NCBI GenBank assembly: GCA_933228675.1
Contig: OW121743.1
Span: 96,969,998-97,033,997, forward strand
Direction: 5' to 3'
Length of the DNA stretch: 64,000 nt
Source: Stomorhina lunata
Lineage: Eukaryota > Arthropoda > Insecta > Diptera > Rhiniidae
Shown: in pieces, positions 36,995-49,035 of the stretch
Layout of the letters: every line of letters starts with the position of its first letter
Position numbering within the stretch: the first letter of the stretch is position 1
Notes under the pieces: model-generated
Told to the model about the DNA's origin: nothing
What the model saw: the letters and a program-made list of their open reading frames with translations, nothing else
The model's database searches: none
Made by a program: the position numbers and the translations under genes

Positions 36995-37920
36995 CTATAT
37001 TTATAAACATTTTTGAAAAACTTACTATTTAAAGTAAATTTTCCGAAAATTTACTACAAATAAGAAAATTTTCAAAAATCGACTATTTATATGAAATTTT
37101 TCGAAAATAAAATATTTATAGGAAATTTTTCGAAAATTTTTAAATACTGACTATTTATAGGAAATTTTTCGAAAATTTACTATTTATAGGAACTTTTTCT
37201 AAAACTGACTATTTATAGGAAATTTTTAGATAATACAATTTTTAAAGGAAATTTTTCAAAAATTTATAAAAATTTTTCGAAAATGACTTTTTATAGGAAA
37301 TTTTTCAAAAATTTACTATCTATAGGAAATTTTTCAAAAATTTACTATTTATAGGAAATTTTTCAAATATTTACTATTTATAGGAAATTTTTCAAATATT
37401 TACTATTTATAGGAAATTTTTCAAAAATTTACTATTTATAGGAAAATTTTCAAAAATTTACTATTTTTAGGAAATTTTTTCAAAAATTTACTATTAATAG
37501 GAAATTTTTCAAAAATTTACTGTTCATCAGGAAATTTTTCAAAAATTTACTATTTATAGGAAATTTTTCAAAAATTTACTATTTATAGGAAATTTTTCAA
37601 AAATTTACTATTTATAGGAAATTTTTCAAAAATTTACTATTTATAGGAAATTTTTCAAATATTTACTATTTATAGGAAATTTTTCAAATATTTACTATTT
37701 ATAGGAAATTTTTCAAACATTTTTTTTAAAATTTACTATTTATATGAAATATTTTAAAAATTTACTATTTATATGAAATACTTTATAAATTGACTATTTA
37801 TATGAAATTTTTAAAAAATTTACTATTTATAGAAAATTTTTCAAAAAAAAAATTATTATTTATAAAAAATTTTTCAAAAAAAATTACTATTTATAAAATC
37901 TACTATCAATAGAAAATTTT
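36995..37920 (+). repeat. 29-bp array, left arm of an inverted pair
   Basis: About 30 units reading AGGAAATTTTTCAAAAATTT then ACTATTTAT. C-type units predominate at the left edge (37,075-37,215) and A-type units after that. Units near 37,730-37,920 are diverged, including insertions of A runs, right next to the point where the orientation flips. Confidence 0.94.
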
Positions 37921-40190
37921 TTAAAGTAAATAGTAAATTTTAGAAAAATTTCCTATAAATTGTAAATTTTAGAAAAATTTCTTATGAATAGTAAATTTTT
38001 AAAAAAATTTCCTATAAATTGTAAATTCTTGAAAAATTTTCTATAGATAGTTTATTTTTGAAAAATTTCCTCTAAATAGTAAATTTTTGAAAAATTTCCT
38101 ATAAATAGTAAATTTTTGAAAAAATTTCCTATAAATAGTAAATTTTTGAAAAATTTCCTATATATAGTAAATTTTTGAAAAATTTCCTATAAATAGTGAA
38201 TTTTTGAAAAATTTCCTATAAATAGTAAATTTTTGAAAAATTTCATATAAATAGAAAATTTTTAAAAAATTTCCTGTATATAATAAATTTTTAAAAAATT
38301 TCCTATAAATAGTAAATTTTTGAAAAATTTCCTATAAATAGTAAATTTTTGAAAAATTTCCTATAAATAGTAAGTTTTTGAAAAATTTCCTATAAATAGT
38401 AAATTTTTGAAAAATTTCCTATAAATAGTAAATTTTTGAAAAATTTCCTAAAAATAGTAAATTTTTGAAAAATTTCCTATAAATAGTGAATTTTTGAAAA
38501 ATTTCCTATAAATAGTATATTTTTTTAAAAATTTCCTATAAATAATAAATTTTTGAAAAATTTCCTATATATAGTAAATTTTCGAAAAATTTCCTATAAA
38601 TAGTAAATTTTTGAAATTTTCCTATACATAGTAAATTTTTAAAAAATTTCCTATATATAGTAATTTTTTGAAAAATTTCCTACAAATAGTAAATTTTTGA
38701 AAAATTTTCTATAAATAGTAAATTTTGGAAAAAATTTCCTATAAACAGTAAATTTTTGAAAAATTTCCTATAAATAGTAAATTTTTGAAAAATTTCCTAT
38801 AAATAAATAGTAAATTTTTGAAAAATTTCCTAAAAATAGTAAATTTTTGAAAAATGTTCTATAAATAGTGAATTTTTGAAAAATTTCCTATAAATAGTAT
38901 ATTTTTGAAAAATTTCCTATAAATAATAAATTTTTGAAAAATTTCCTATAAATAGTAAATTTTCGAAAAATTTCCTATAAATAGTAAATTTTTAAAAATT
39001 TCCTATTAATATTAAATTTTTAAAAAATTTCCTATAAATAGTAAGTTTTTGAAAAATTTCCTATAAATAGTAAATTTTTTAAAAATTTCCTCTAAACAGT
39101 AAATTTTTGAAAAATTTCCTCTAAATAGTAAATTTTTGAAAAATTTCCTGTAAATAGTAAATTTTTGAAAAATTTCCTATAAATAGTAAATTTTTGGAAA
39201 ATTTCCTATAAATAGTAAATTTTTGAAAAATTTTCTATAAATAGCCAATTTTTGAAAAATTTCCTATATATAGTCAATTTTTGAAAAATTTCCTATAAAT
39301 AGTAATTGTTGGAAAAATTGCCTATAAATAGTCAATTTTCGGAAATTTTCCTATAACTACTCAATTTTTGAAAAATGTTGTATAAATATTTATATTTCAA
39401 AAAATTTCCTATAAATAGCAAATTTTTGAAAAATTTTCTATAATTTGTCAATTTTCGAAAAATTTCCTATAAGTAGTAAGTTTTTGAAAATTTTCCTATA
39501 AATTGTAAATTATTAAAAAATTTCCTATCAATAGTAAATTTTTGAAAATTTTCAATTTTCGAAAAATTTCCTATAAATAGTCAATTTTCGAAAAATTTCC
39601 TATAAATAGACAATATTCGAAAAATTTCTTATAAATAGTCAACTTTCGAAAAATTTCCTATAAATTGACAATTTTCGAAAAATTTCCTATAAATAGTCAA
39701 TTTTCGAAAAATTTCCTATAAATAGTCAATTTTCGAAAAATTTCCTATAAATAGTCAATTTTCGAAAAATTTCCTATAAATAGTTAATTTTCGAAAAATT
39801 TCCTATAAATAGTTAATTTTCGAAAAATATCCTATAAATAGTCAATTTTCGAAAATTTGCTATAAATAGTTCATTTTCGAAAAATTTCCTATAAAGAGTT
39901 AATTTAAAAAAAATTCCTATAAATAGTAAATTATTGAAAAATTTCTTATAAATAGTAAATTTTCGAAAAATTTCCTATAAATAGTCAAGTTTTGAAAAAT
40001 TTCCTATAATTAGTCAATTTTCGAAAATTTCCTATAAATAGTAAATTTTCGAAAAATTTCCTATAAATAGTCAATTTTCGAAAATTTCCTATAGATAGTT
40101 AATTTTTGAAAAATTTCCTATAAAAAGACAATTTTCGAAAAATTTCCTATAAATAGTCAATTTTCGAAAAATTTTTTATAAAAAAGTAAT
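37921..40190 (-). repeat. 29-bp array, right arm of an inverted pair
   Basis: About 78 units in the opposite sense to the left arm (CCTATAAATAGTAAATTTTT then GAAAAATTT). A-type units dominate from 37,921 to about 39,560 and C-type units (TCAATTTTCG) from about 39,560 to the end. With the left arm this makes a large array palindrome with almost no spacer. Confidence 0.96.
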
Positions 40191-41647
40191 TAAAATCTTT
40201 CAAGAAAAGTCGATTAATCCCGAAATTTCAATTAGATTCAAGTTTTACACAATTCTCAACAACAGACCAAAAACAAAATTGCATAAGTATGTTAAGAAGT
40301 TGTAACTAAATAAAAAAATCAAAGTGAAATATATATCTCGCCATCACAAAACTAAAAAATTGTCCAAGGACAATAGTAAACTATGAATTTATTGTATATA
40401 TTATAATAAATAAATTCAACTTAATATCTTAATTGGAAAACTTATGCTGGATCTGTATTTATTTATGTAAAGGAGTATTTTTCTTTTCCTGTTGCATTTA
40501 ATAATAATGTAAGGACAAGGTCTTCTGTAAGAAGAGGCTGATGGTGAAACAGTATTCAAGGTTTTCATGTTTTATTCATCATTTCCGTATATACTCAGGA
40601 TACGGAAGACGAGTTATAACAAATACATGCAATTACAATACTCGAGGTTTCTTAGCAGGTGAATTAATTACAGAGCAGTTTCATTCGATTTTTTTAACTT
40701 ACTTTTTAATGTTGTAACTAGAAAATGCATTTGTCTCGTTTGTATGCTCTTATTTATTCCATTAATTTTAGTGTTTTTTTTTACAATAGATAGTCTTTGG
40801 TATTGTTCTGTTGACAGATGTTTCTTCGCCTGTATTCACAGCCATTGCCTTAAGGATTCATTGTTGTACTGAAGTAAATTCTATTTTATTACAAAATGTT
40901 GTTGGCATCGCTGAAGCCAAGAAGGAACGAAAGAGAATGAAAGAGAAAAAACACAAGAGCTTCTAAGGCTTAATGTTGCTACAGAATACAATGAAAACAA
41001 CTAAGATTGGAAGGCATTATCCCTTTGTTTACATAAATACTTAACACAGATACAACGATGTAACCAATACATATACAAGTAGGAAGTGACAACGAAAGGA
41101 AGTACCAACAAGAGTTTATTCTTAAGGAAATTCGAGCCAACTTGTTGATACAGACAAAAAATCTACTAATTTAAGTTTGAACTGTCCTTTCGAAAATAAA
41201 GAAACTTTAATGAAAAGCTAGCCATGACAGAGCAGAGTGTAAAATTGCTGCAGTTTAACACTCTTCTATTATTTTTGAAGAAATTGAATCAGCAGATTCA
41301 AAGGACATTAAAATTCTTTAATGGAAAAATAGTTTTTTTTAATCTATCTTTGTTGCCTTTAAGTATTTCTTTTTATACATTACTATTTGTATAGTTTTAT
41401 TTAGTTTAATTAAGAAAGTTAAAGGCTTCTATTTGAATTACAGTTTATTTTTTCTTGAAAGAAAAGATGCGTTTAAGATTACAAAAGTTAACTTTTTATA
41501 TTAAATTTACTTAGTAAAATGTTTTGAACTTAGTAGAAAGACTCAAGTGCAATATTTAGATCTATTTATAATAATTTTCAATATATTCTTTTGGAATATC
41601 TTAGTCTCTGAAAATTGTCTTTATTTAAGTAGTAGTAATGACTTAAG
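40191..41647. other. Unique intergenic stretch, no gene seen
   Basis: Contains a small perfect hairpin at about 40,587-40,612 (TTCCGTAT, 9-nt loop, ATACGGAA). No convincing coding exon, tRNA or TE terminus. The ATG at 41,547 opens a frame that runs into the 15-bp array; it is discussed separately. Confidence 0.5.
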
Positions 41648-44600
41648 TCGTCTGGACCATAGTCGTCTGGACTATAGTCATCTGGACTATAGTCGTCTGG
41701 ACTATAGTCGGCTGGACTATAGTCGTCTGGACTATAGTCGTCTGGACTATAGTCGTCTGGACTATAGTCGTCTGGACTATAGTCGTCTGGACTATAGTCG
41801 TCTGGACTATAGTCGTCTGGACTATAGTCGTCTGGACTATAGTCGTCTGGACTATAGTCGTCTGGACTATAGTCGTCTGGACTATAGTCGTCTGGACTAT
41901 AGTCGTCTGGACTATAGTCGTCTGGACTATAGTCGTCTGGACTATAGTCGTCTGGACTATAGTCGTCTGGACTATAGTCGTCTGGACTATAGTCGTCTGG
42001 ACTATAGTCGTCTGGACTATAGTCGTCTGGACTATAGTCGTCTGGACTATAGTCGTCTGGACTATAGTCGTCTGGACTATAGTCGTCTGGACTATAGTCG
42101 TCTGGACTATAGTCGTCTGGACTATAGTCGTCTGGACTATAGTCGTCTGGACTATAGTCGTCTGGACTATAGTCGTCTGGACTATAGTCGTCTGGACTAT
42201 AGTCGTCTGGACTATAGTCGTCTGGACTATAGTCGTCTGGACTATAGTCGTCTGGACTATAGTCGTCTGGACTATAGTCGTCTGGACTATAGTCATCTGG
42301 ACTATAGTCGTCTGGACTATAGTCGTCTGGACTATAGTCGTCTGGACTATAGTCGTCTGGACTATAGTCGTCTGGACTATAGTCGTCTGGACTATAGTCG
42401 TCTGGACTATAGTCGTCTGGACTATAGTCGTCTGGACTATAGTCGTCTGGACTATAGTCGTCTGGACTATAGTCGTCTGGACTATAGTCGTCTGGACTAT
42501 AGTCGTCTGGACTATAGTCGTCTGGACTATAGTCGTCTGGACTATAGTCGTCTGGACTATAGTCGTCTGGACTATAGTCGTCTGGACTATAGTCGTCTGG
42601 ACTATAGTCGTCTGGACTATAGTCGTCTGGACTAAAGTCGTCTGGACTAAAGTCGTCTGGACTATAGTCGTCTGGACTAAAGTCGTCTGGACTATAGTCA
42701 TCTGGACTATAGTCGTCTGGACTATAGTCGTCTAAACTAAAGTCGTCTGGACTATAGTCGTCTGGACTATAGTCGTCTGGACTATAGTCGTCTGGACTAT
42801 ATTCGTCTCGACTATAGTCGCCTGGACTACAGTCGCCTGGACTACATTCGTCTAGACTATAGTCGTCTGGACTATAGTCGTCTGGACTATAGTCGTCTGG
42901 ACTATAGTCGTCTGGACTAAAGTCGTCTGGACTAAAGTCGTCTGGACTATAGTCGTCTGGACTAAAGTCGTCTGGACTATAGTCATCTGGACTATAGTCG
43001 TCTGGACTATAGTCGTCTAAACTAAAGTCGTCTGGACTATAGTCGTCTGGACTATAGTCGTCTGGACTATAGTCGTCTGGACTATAGTCGTCTGGACTAT
43101 AGTCGTCTGGACTATAGTCGTCTGGACTATAGTCGTCTGGACTATAGTCGTCTGGACTATAGTCGTCTGGACTATAGTCGTCTGGACTATAGTCGTCTGG
43201 ACTATAGTCGTCTGGACTATAGTCGTCTGGACTAAAGTCGTCTGGACTAAAGTCGTCTGGACTATAGTCGTCTGGACTAAAGTCGTCTGGACTATAGTCA
43301 TCTGGACTATAGTCGTCTGGACTATAGTCGTCTAAACTAAAGTCGTCTGGACTATAGTCGTCTGGACTATAGTCGTCTGGACTATAGTCGTCTGGACTAT
43401 AGTCGTCTGGACTATATTCGTCTCGACTATAGTCGCCTGGACTACAGTCGCCTGGACTACATTCGTCTGGACTATAGTCGTCTGGACTATAGTCGTCTGG
43501 ACTATAGTCGTCTGGACTATAGTCGTCTGGACTAAAGTCGTCTGGACTAAAGTCGTCTGGACTATAGTCGTCTGGACTAAAGTCGTCTCGACTATAGTCA
43601 TCTGGACTATAGTCGTCTGGACTATAGTCGTCTAAACTAAAGTCGTCTGGACTATAGTCGTCTGGACTATAGTCGTCTGGACTATAGTCGTCTGGACTAT
43701 AGTCGTCTGGACTATAGTCGTCTGGACTATAGTCGTCTGGACTATAGTCATCTGGACTATAGTCGTCTGGACTATAGTCGTCTGGACTATAGTCGTCTGG
43801 ACTATAGTCGTCTGGACTATAGTCGTCTGGACTATAGTCGTCTGGACTATAGTCGTCTGGACTATAGTCGTCTGGACTATAGTCGTCTGGACTATAGTCG
43901 TCTGGACTATAGTCGTCTGGACTATAGTCGTCTGGACTATAGTCGTCTGGACTATAGTCGTCTGGACTATAGTCGTCTGGACTATAGTCGTCTGGACTAT
44001 AGTCGTCTGGACTATAGTCGTCTGGACTATAGTCGTCTGGACTATAGTCGTCTGGACTATAGTCGCCTGGACTATAGTCGTCTGGACTATAGTCGTCTGG
44101 ACTATAGTCGTCTGGACTATAGTCGTCTGGACTATAGTCGTCTGGACTATAGTCGTCTGGACTATAGTCGTCTGGACTATAGTCGTCTGGACTATAGTCA
44201 TCTGGACTATAGTCGTCTGGACTATAGTCGTCTGGACTATAGTCGTCTGGACTATAGTCGTCTGGACTATAGTCGTCTGGACTATAGTCGTCTGGACTAT
44301 AGTCGTCTAGACTATAGTCGTCTGGACTATAGTCGTCTGGACTATAGTCGTCTGGACTATAGTCGTCTGGACTATAGTCGTCTGGACTATAGTCGTCTGG
44401 ACTATAGTCGTCTGGACTATAGTCGTCTGGACTATAGTCGTCTGGACTATAGTCGTCTGGACTATAGTCGTCTGGACTATAGTCGTCTGGACTATAGTCG
44501 TCTGGACTATAGTCGTCTGGACTAAAGTCGTCTGGACTAAAGTCGTCTGGACTATAGTCGTCTGGACTAAAGTCGTCTGGACTATAGTCATCTGGACTAT

Positions 44601-44815
44601 AGTCGTCTGGACTATAGTCGTCTAAACTAAAGTAGTCTGGACTATAGTCGTCTGGACTATAGTCGTCTGGACTATAGTCGTCTGGACTATAGTCGTCTGG
44701 ACTATATTCGTCTCGACTATAGTCGCCTGGACTACAGTCGCCTGGACTACATTCGTCTGGACTATAGTCGCCTGGACTATAGTCATCTGGATTATAGTCG
44801 TCCTGACTAAAGCCG
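41648..44815 (+). repeat. 15-bp minisatellite array (ACTATAGTCGTCTGG)
   Basis: About 211 units of ACTATAGTCGTCTGG, strikingly homogeneous and much richer in GC than the flanks. Each unit holds the perfect 10-bp palindrome GACTATAGTC. Variant units (TCTAAACTAA at 42,731, 43,016, 43,331, 43,631 and 44,621; TATTCGTCTCG at 42,800, 43,415 and 44,705) recur at distances that are exact multiples of 15, showing higher-order block duplication. The period is a multiple of three, so the plus strand reads (SRLDY)n and the minus strand (TTIVQ)n. The array ends cleanly near 44,815. Confidence 0.98.
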
Positions 44816-45639
44816 TCTTTTCTATATAAAGCAAAACCAAATTTAACATTAAAATTCTGGAAATTGTTTCCTTTTTAAACACTAAAGTTCTTGATAAAGA
44901 AAATATTTTTGAAAACATATCTCCTTAAATTCTTTAAAATTTCTACAAATTAAAATTTTAAATCATAGAAAAAGTACTTGCCAAATCACAAATGAATCTA
45001 ATAGCTTCTGAAAAATACTCAGCTACCTGTTCTCGAAAAATCTATGTTAATTTTCTTGTGTAACAAAAATCTTATACAACAAAATTTACATAGAATTTCT
45101 AATAATCGAACGTATTCCTTGAATCATTGAGTTAATGTTTTTGTTAAACAAGCAACAAAAACAAAATACAGGAAAATTTGAAAATGTTTGATAATTCTTT
45201 AAGTGGCACTGACTTCAAGCACTTTCTGTATAAACCATCAACCTTCCGGAAAATTTAAAAGAATTAATGTGCATGAAAATTACATTTTTGCTTATTTTGT
45301 GAGTTCGTGTTGAATTAAAAAAGTTTTGTACGTTTAGGGTCTTTTCTTGATTGAAAGATTCTTTTGTTTGGATGTTTGTGTATTAAAAGTTGTCTCAAAA
45401 TTGTATAAAAGAAAATCTTATGTTATTGACAGGCATGAAAGTTATGTATAATATACATTTACCCAAATACTTCGTTCTATATAATAAAAAATTATAATGA
45501 TGTTAATTAATCAGAAAAAGTTATAAGCGAATTTTCATATTTTTAATTCTTAGTGGGGACAATTATGATAATCTCAACAGGTGAAAAACAGGCAAAAAAA
45601 AGTGCAAACATAAAATTCTTTATGTAATAAGGTAATGAC
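44816..45639. other. Spacer between inverted 15-bp arrays
   Basis: About 0.82 kb of unique AT-rich DNA with no recognisable gene. In a transcript crossing both arrays this would be the loop. Confidence 0.6.
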
Positions 45640-48240
45640 TTTAGTCTAGATTACTATAGTCCAGACGACTATAGGACAGACGACTATAGTCCAGACGACT
45701 AAAGTCCAGACGACTAAAGTCCAGACGACTATAGTCCAAACTACTGTATTCCAGACGACTATAGTCCAGATGACTACATTCCAGACGACTATGATCCAGA
45801 CGACTGTAGTCCGGGAGACTTTTCTTCAGACGACTATAGTCCAGACGACTACAGTCCAGACGACTATAGTCCAGACGACTATAGTCCAGACGACTATAGC
45901 ACAGACGACTATAGTCCAGACGACTATAGTCCAGACGACTATAGTCTAGACGACTATAGTCCAGACGACTATAGTCCAAACGACTTTAGTCCAGACGACT
46001 ATAGTCCAGACGACTATAGTCCAGACGACTATAGTCCAGACGACTATAGTCCAGACGACTGTAGTCCAGACGACTAAAGTCCAGACGACTATAGTCCAGA
46101 CGACTTTAGTCCAGACGACTTTAGACCAGATGACTTAAGTCCAGACGACTATAGTTTAGACGACTATAGTCCAGACAACTATAGTCCAGACGACTATAGT
46201 TTAGACGACTATAGTCCAGACGACTATAGTCCAGACGACTATAGTCCAGACGACTATAGTCCAGACGACTATAGTCCAGACGACTAAAGTCCAGACGACT
46301 ATAGTCTAGACGACATTAGTCCAGACGACTATAGTTTAGACGACTATAGTCCAGACAACTATAGTCCAGACGACTATAGTTTAGACGACTATAGTCCAGA
46401 CGACTATAGTCCAGACGACTATAGTCCAGACAACTACAGTCCAGACGCCTATAGTCCAGACGACTATAGTCCAGCAAACATAAAATTGTTTATGTAATAA
46501 GGTAATGACTTTAGTCTAGATGACTATAGTCCAGATGACTATAGCCCAGATGACTATAGTGCAGAAGACTAAAGTCCAGACGACTATAGTCCAGACAACT
46601 TTAGTGCAGACGACTATAGTCCAGACGACTATAGTTTAGACGACTATAGTCCAGACAACTATAGTCCAGACGACTATAGTCCAAACGACTATAGTCCAGA
46701 CGACTATAGTCCAGGCGACTATAGCCCAGACGACTATAGTCCAGACAACTATAGTCCAGACGACTATAGTCCAAACGACTATAGTCCAGACGACTATAGT
46801 CCAGGCGACTATAGCTCAGACGACTATAGTCCAGACAACTTAAGTCCAGACGACTACAGTCCAGACGACTATAGTCCAGACGACTATAGTCCAGACGATT
46901 ATAGTCAAGACGATTATAGTCAAGACGACTACAGTTTAGACGACTATAGTCCAGACGACTATAGTCGAGACGACTATAGTCTAGACGACTAAAGTCCAGA
47001 CGACTATAGTCCGGACGATTATAGTCCAGACGACTATAGTCCTGACGACTATAGTCCTGACGACTATAGTCCAGACGACTATAGTCCAGACGATTATAGT
47101 CCAGACGACTATAGTCCAGACGACTATAGTCCAGACGACTATAGTCCAGACGACTATAGTCCAGACGACTATATTCGAGACAACTATAGTCCAGACGACT
47201 ATAGTCCAGACGACTATAGTCCAGACGACTATAGTCCAGACGACTATAGTCCAGACGACTACAGTTCCGACGACTATAGTCCAGACGACTATAGTCCAGA
47301 CGACTATAATCCAGACGACTATAGTCCAGACAACTATAGTCGAGACGACTAAAGTCCAGACGACTAGAGTCCAGACGACTATAGTCCAGACGACTATAGT
47401 CCAGACGACTATAGTCCAGACGACTATAGTCCAGACGACTATAGTCCAGACGACTATAGTCCAGACGACTATAGTCCAGACGACTATAGTCCAGACGACT
47501 ATAGTCCAGACGACTATAGTCCAGACGACTATAGTCCAGACGACTATAGTCCAGACGACTATAGTCCAGACGACTATAGTTCAGACGACTATAGTCCAGA
47601 CGACTATAGTCCAGACGACTATAGTCCAGACGACTATAGTCCAGAAGACTATAGTCCAGACGAGTATAGTCCAGACGACTATAGTCCAGCAAACATAAAA
47701 TTGTTTATGTAATAATGTAATGACTTTAGTCTAGATGACTATAGTCCAGACGACTATAGTCGAGACGACTATAGTCCGGACGACTATAGTCCAGAAGACT
47801 ATAGTCCAGACGACTATAGTTCAGAAGACTATAATCCAGACGACTATAGTCCAGACGACTATAGTCCAGATGACTATAGTCCAGACGAATTTAGTTCAGA
47901 CGACTATAGTCCAGACGACTATAGTGCAGACGACTATAGTCCAGACGACTATAGTCCAGACGACTATAGTCCAGACGACTATAGTCCAGACGACTATAAT
48001 CAAGACGACTGTGTTAAAAACGACTATAATCCAGACGACTATAGTCCAGACGACTATACTCCAGACGACTATAGTCCAGACGACTATAGTCCAGACAACT
48101 ATAGTCCAGACGACTATAGTCCAGACGACTATAGTCCAGACGACTATAGTCCAGACGACTATAGTCCAGACGACTATAGTCCAGACGACTATAGTCCAGA
48201 CGACTATAGTCCAGACGACTATAGTCCAGAATACAGTTGG
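45640..48240 (-). repeat. 15-bp minisatellite array, reverse complement of 41.6-44.8 kb
   Basis: About 170 units of CCAGACGACTATAGT, the exact reverse complement of the preceding array, with more sequence variation. Two internal interruptions, at about 46,473-46,525 and 47,687-47,735, repeat the left flank of the array (GCAAACATAAAATTGTTTAT, then GTAATGACTTTAGTCTAGA; first seen at 45,603-45,650). So the array is three blocks, each starting with the same unique boundary. The long (SRLDY)n and (TTIVQ)n frames here are period artefacts. Confidence 0.97.
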
Positions 48241-49035
48241 TCTAGAGATGTTATCATATCATAGGCGAGCCGACTACAGCTGCTTTTATTACAGGTGACT
48301 ATTTATTGGCCAGACGACTACTTGTAGTGGGAGCGACTTCAAAATTTTTATAATATAAAATTTTTTCAAAATTCATTGTACATCCCTCGTACTAGAAACC
48401 ATTACCTAAAACCACCTTGTCCCGCCCTGAAGAAAAAATGCTACCCGCAGTGTTTGAGTTTATAATGATTCGATATTTGGTTTGATTAATGAAGTATCTT
48501 ATAAAGTTTTCAACAGAAGCCGTGATAAGAATAACTTATCAAAAATACAAATATAATAAAATCTGTCAATAAACTCTACAACTTTGGCAAAATATTAAAC
48601 AAAGGGACAAAGGAAAGGAATTTTTGAAAAAAAAGTACCAAGTTATCGTAACATATACAATATTAAAAAGTTTGATGAAAATCAAACTTATGCGACATGT
48701 AAATGTTCCAAAACATGAAATAATGAAAATGACAGGAGATTTCAAAAAAATTTATATATATTTTTGAATGTATAATATTTGATTTATTTGGTTAAAGGAT
48801 TTCTGTTGAAAAAGATTAAAATCAGTTATAAAGGAAAAAAATATTTAAAAGTTATATTTAAAGTAAACATTAACCAAATGTTTTGCTATCTTTGCGAAAT
48901 ATTAATACTCATATAAATTCCTTTTGAATAATTTCTGAACATTTTTGTAAATTTTAGTAACTAATCCTATTAGCAAAAAAGTATTAACAAACATTTAGAT
49001 ACAATTAAAATTTCTTTTTCTTTATCTGCTTTCAG
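48241..49035. other. Array edge and upstream (probably intronic) AT-rich DNA
   Basis: Decayed 15-bp units (CCAGACGACTACTTG) persist to about 48,330. The rest is AT-rich with no exon. It ends in a strong pyrimidine tract and TTTCAG at 49,030-49,035, a good splice acceptor for the following gene, so this stretch may be 5'-UTR intron. Confidence 0.45.

Noticed and set aside
41643..48298. (TTIVQ)n and (SRLDY)n frames on both strands of the 15-bp arrays
   Set aside because: Fifteen is a multiple of three, so any stop-free phase stays open. Both strands are open simultaneously and variant units introduce stops at random.
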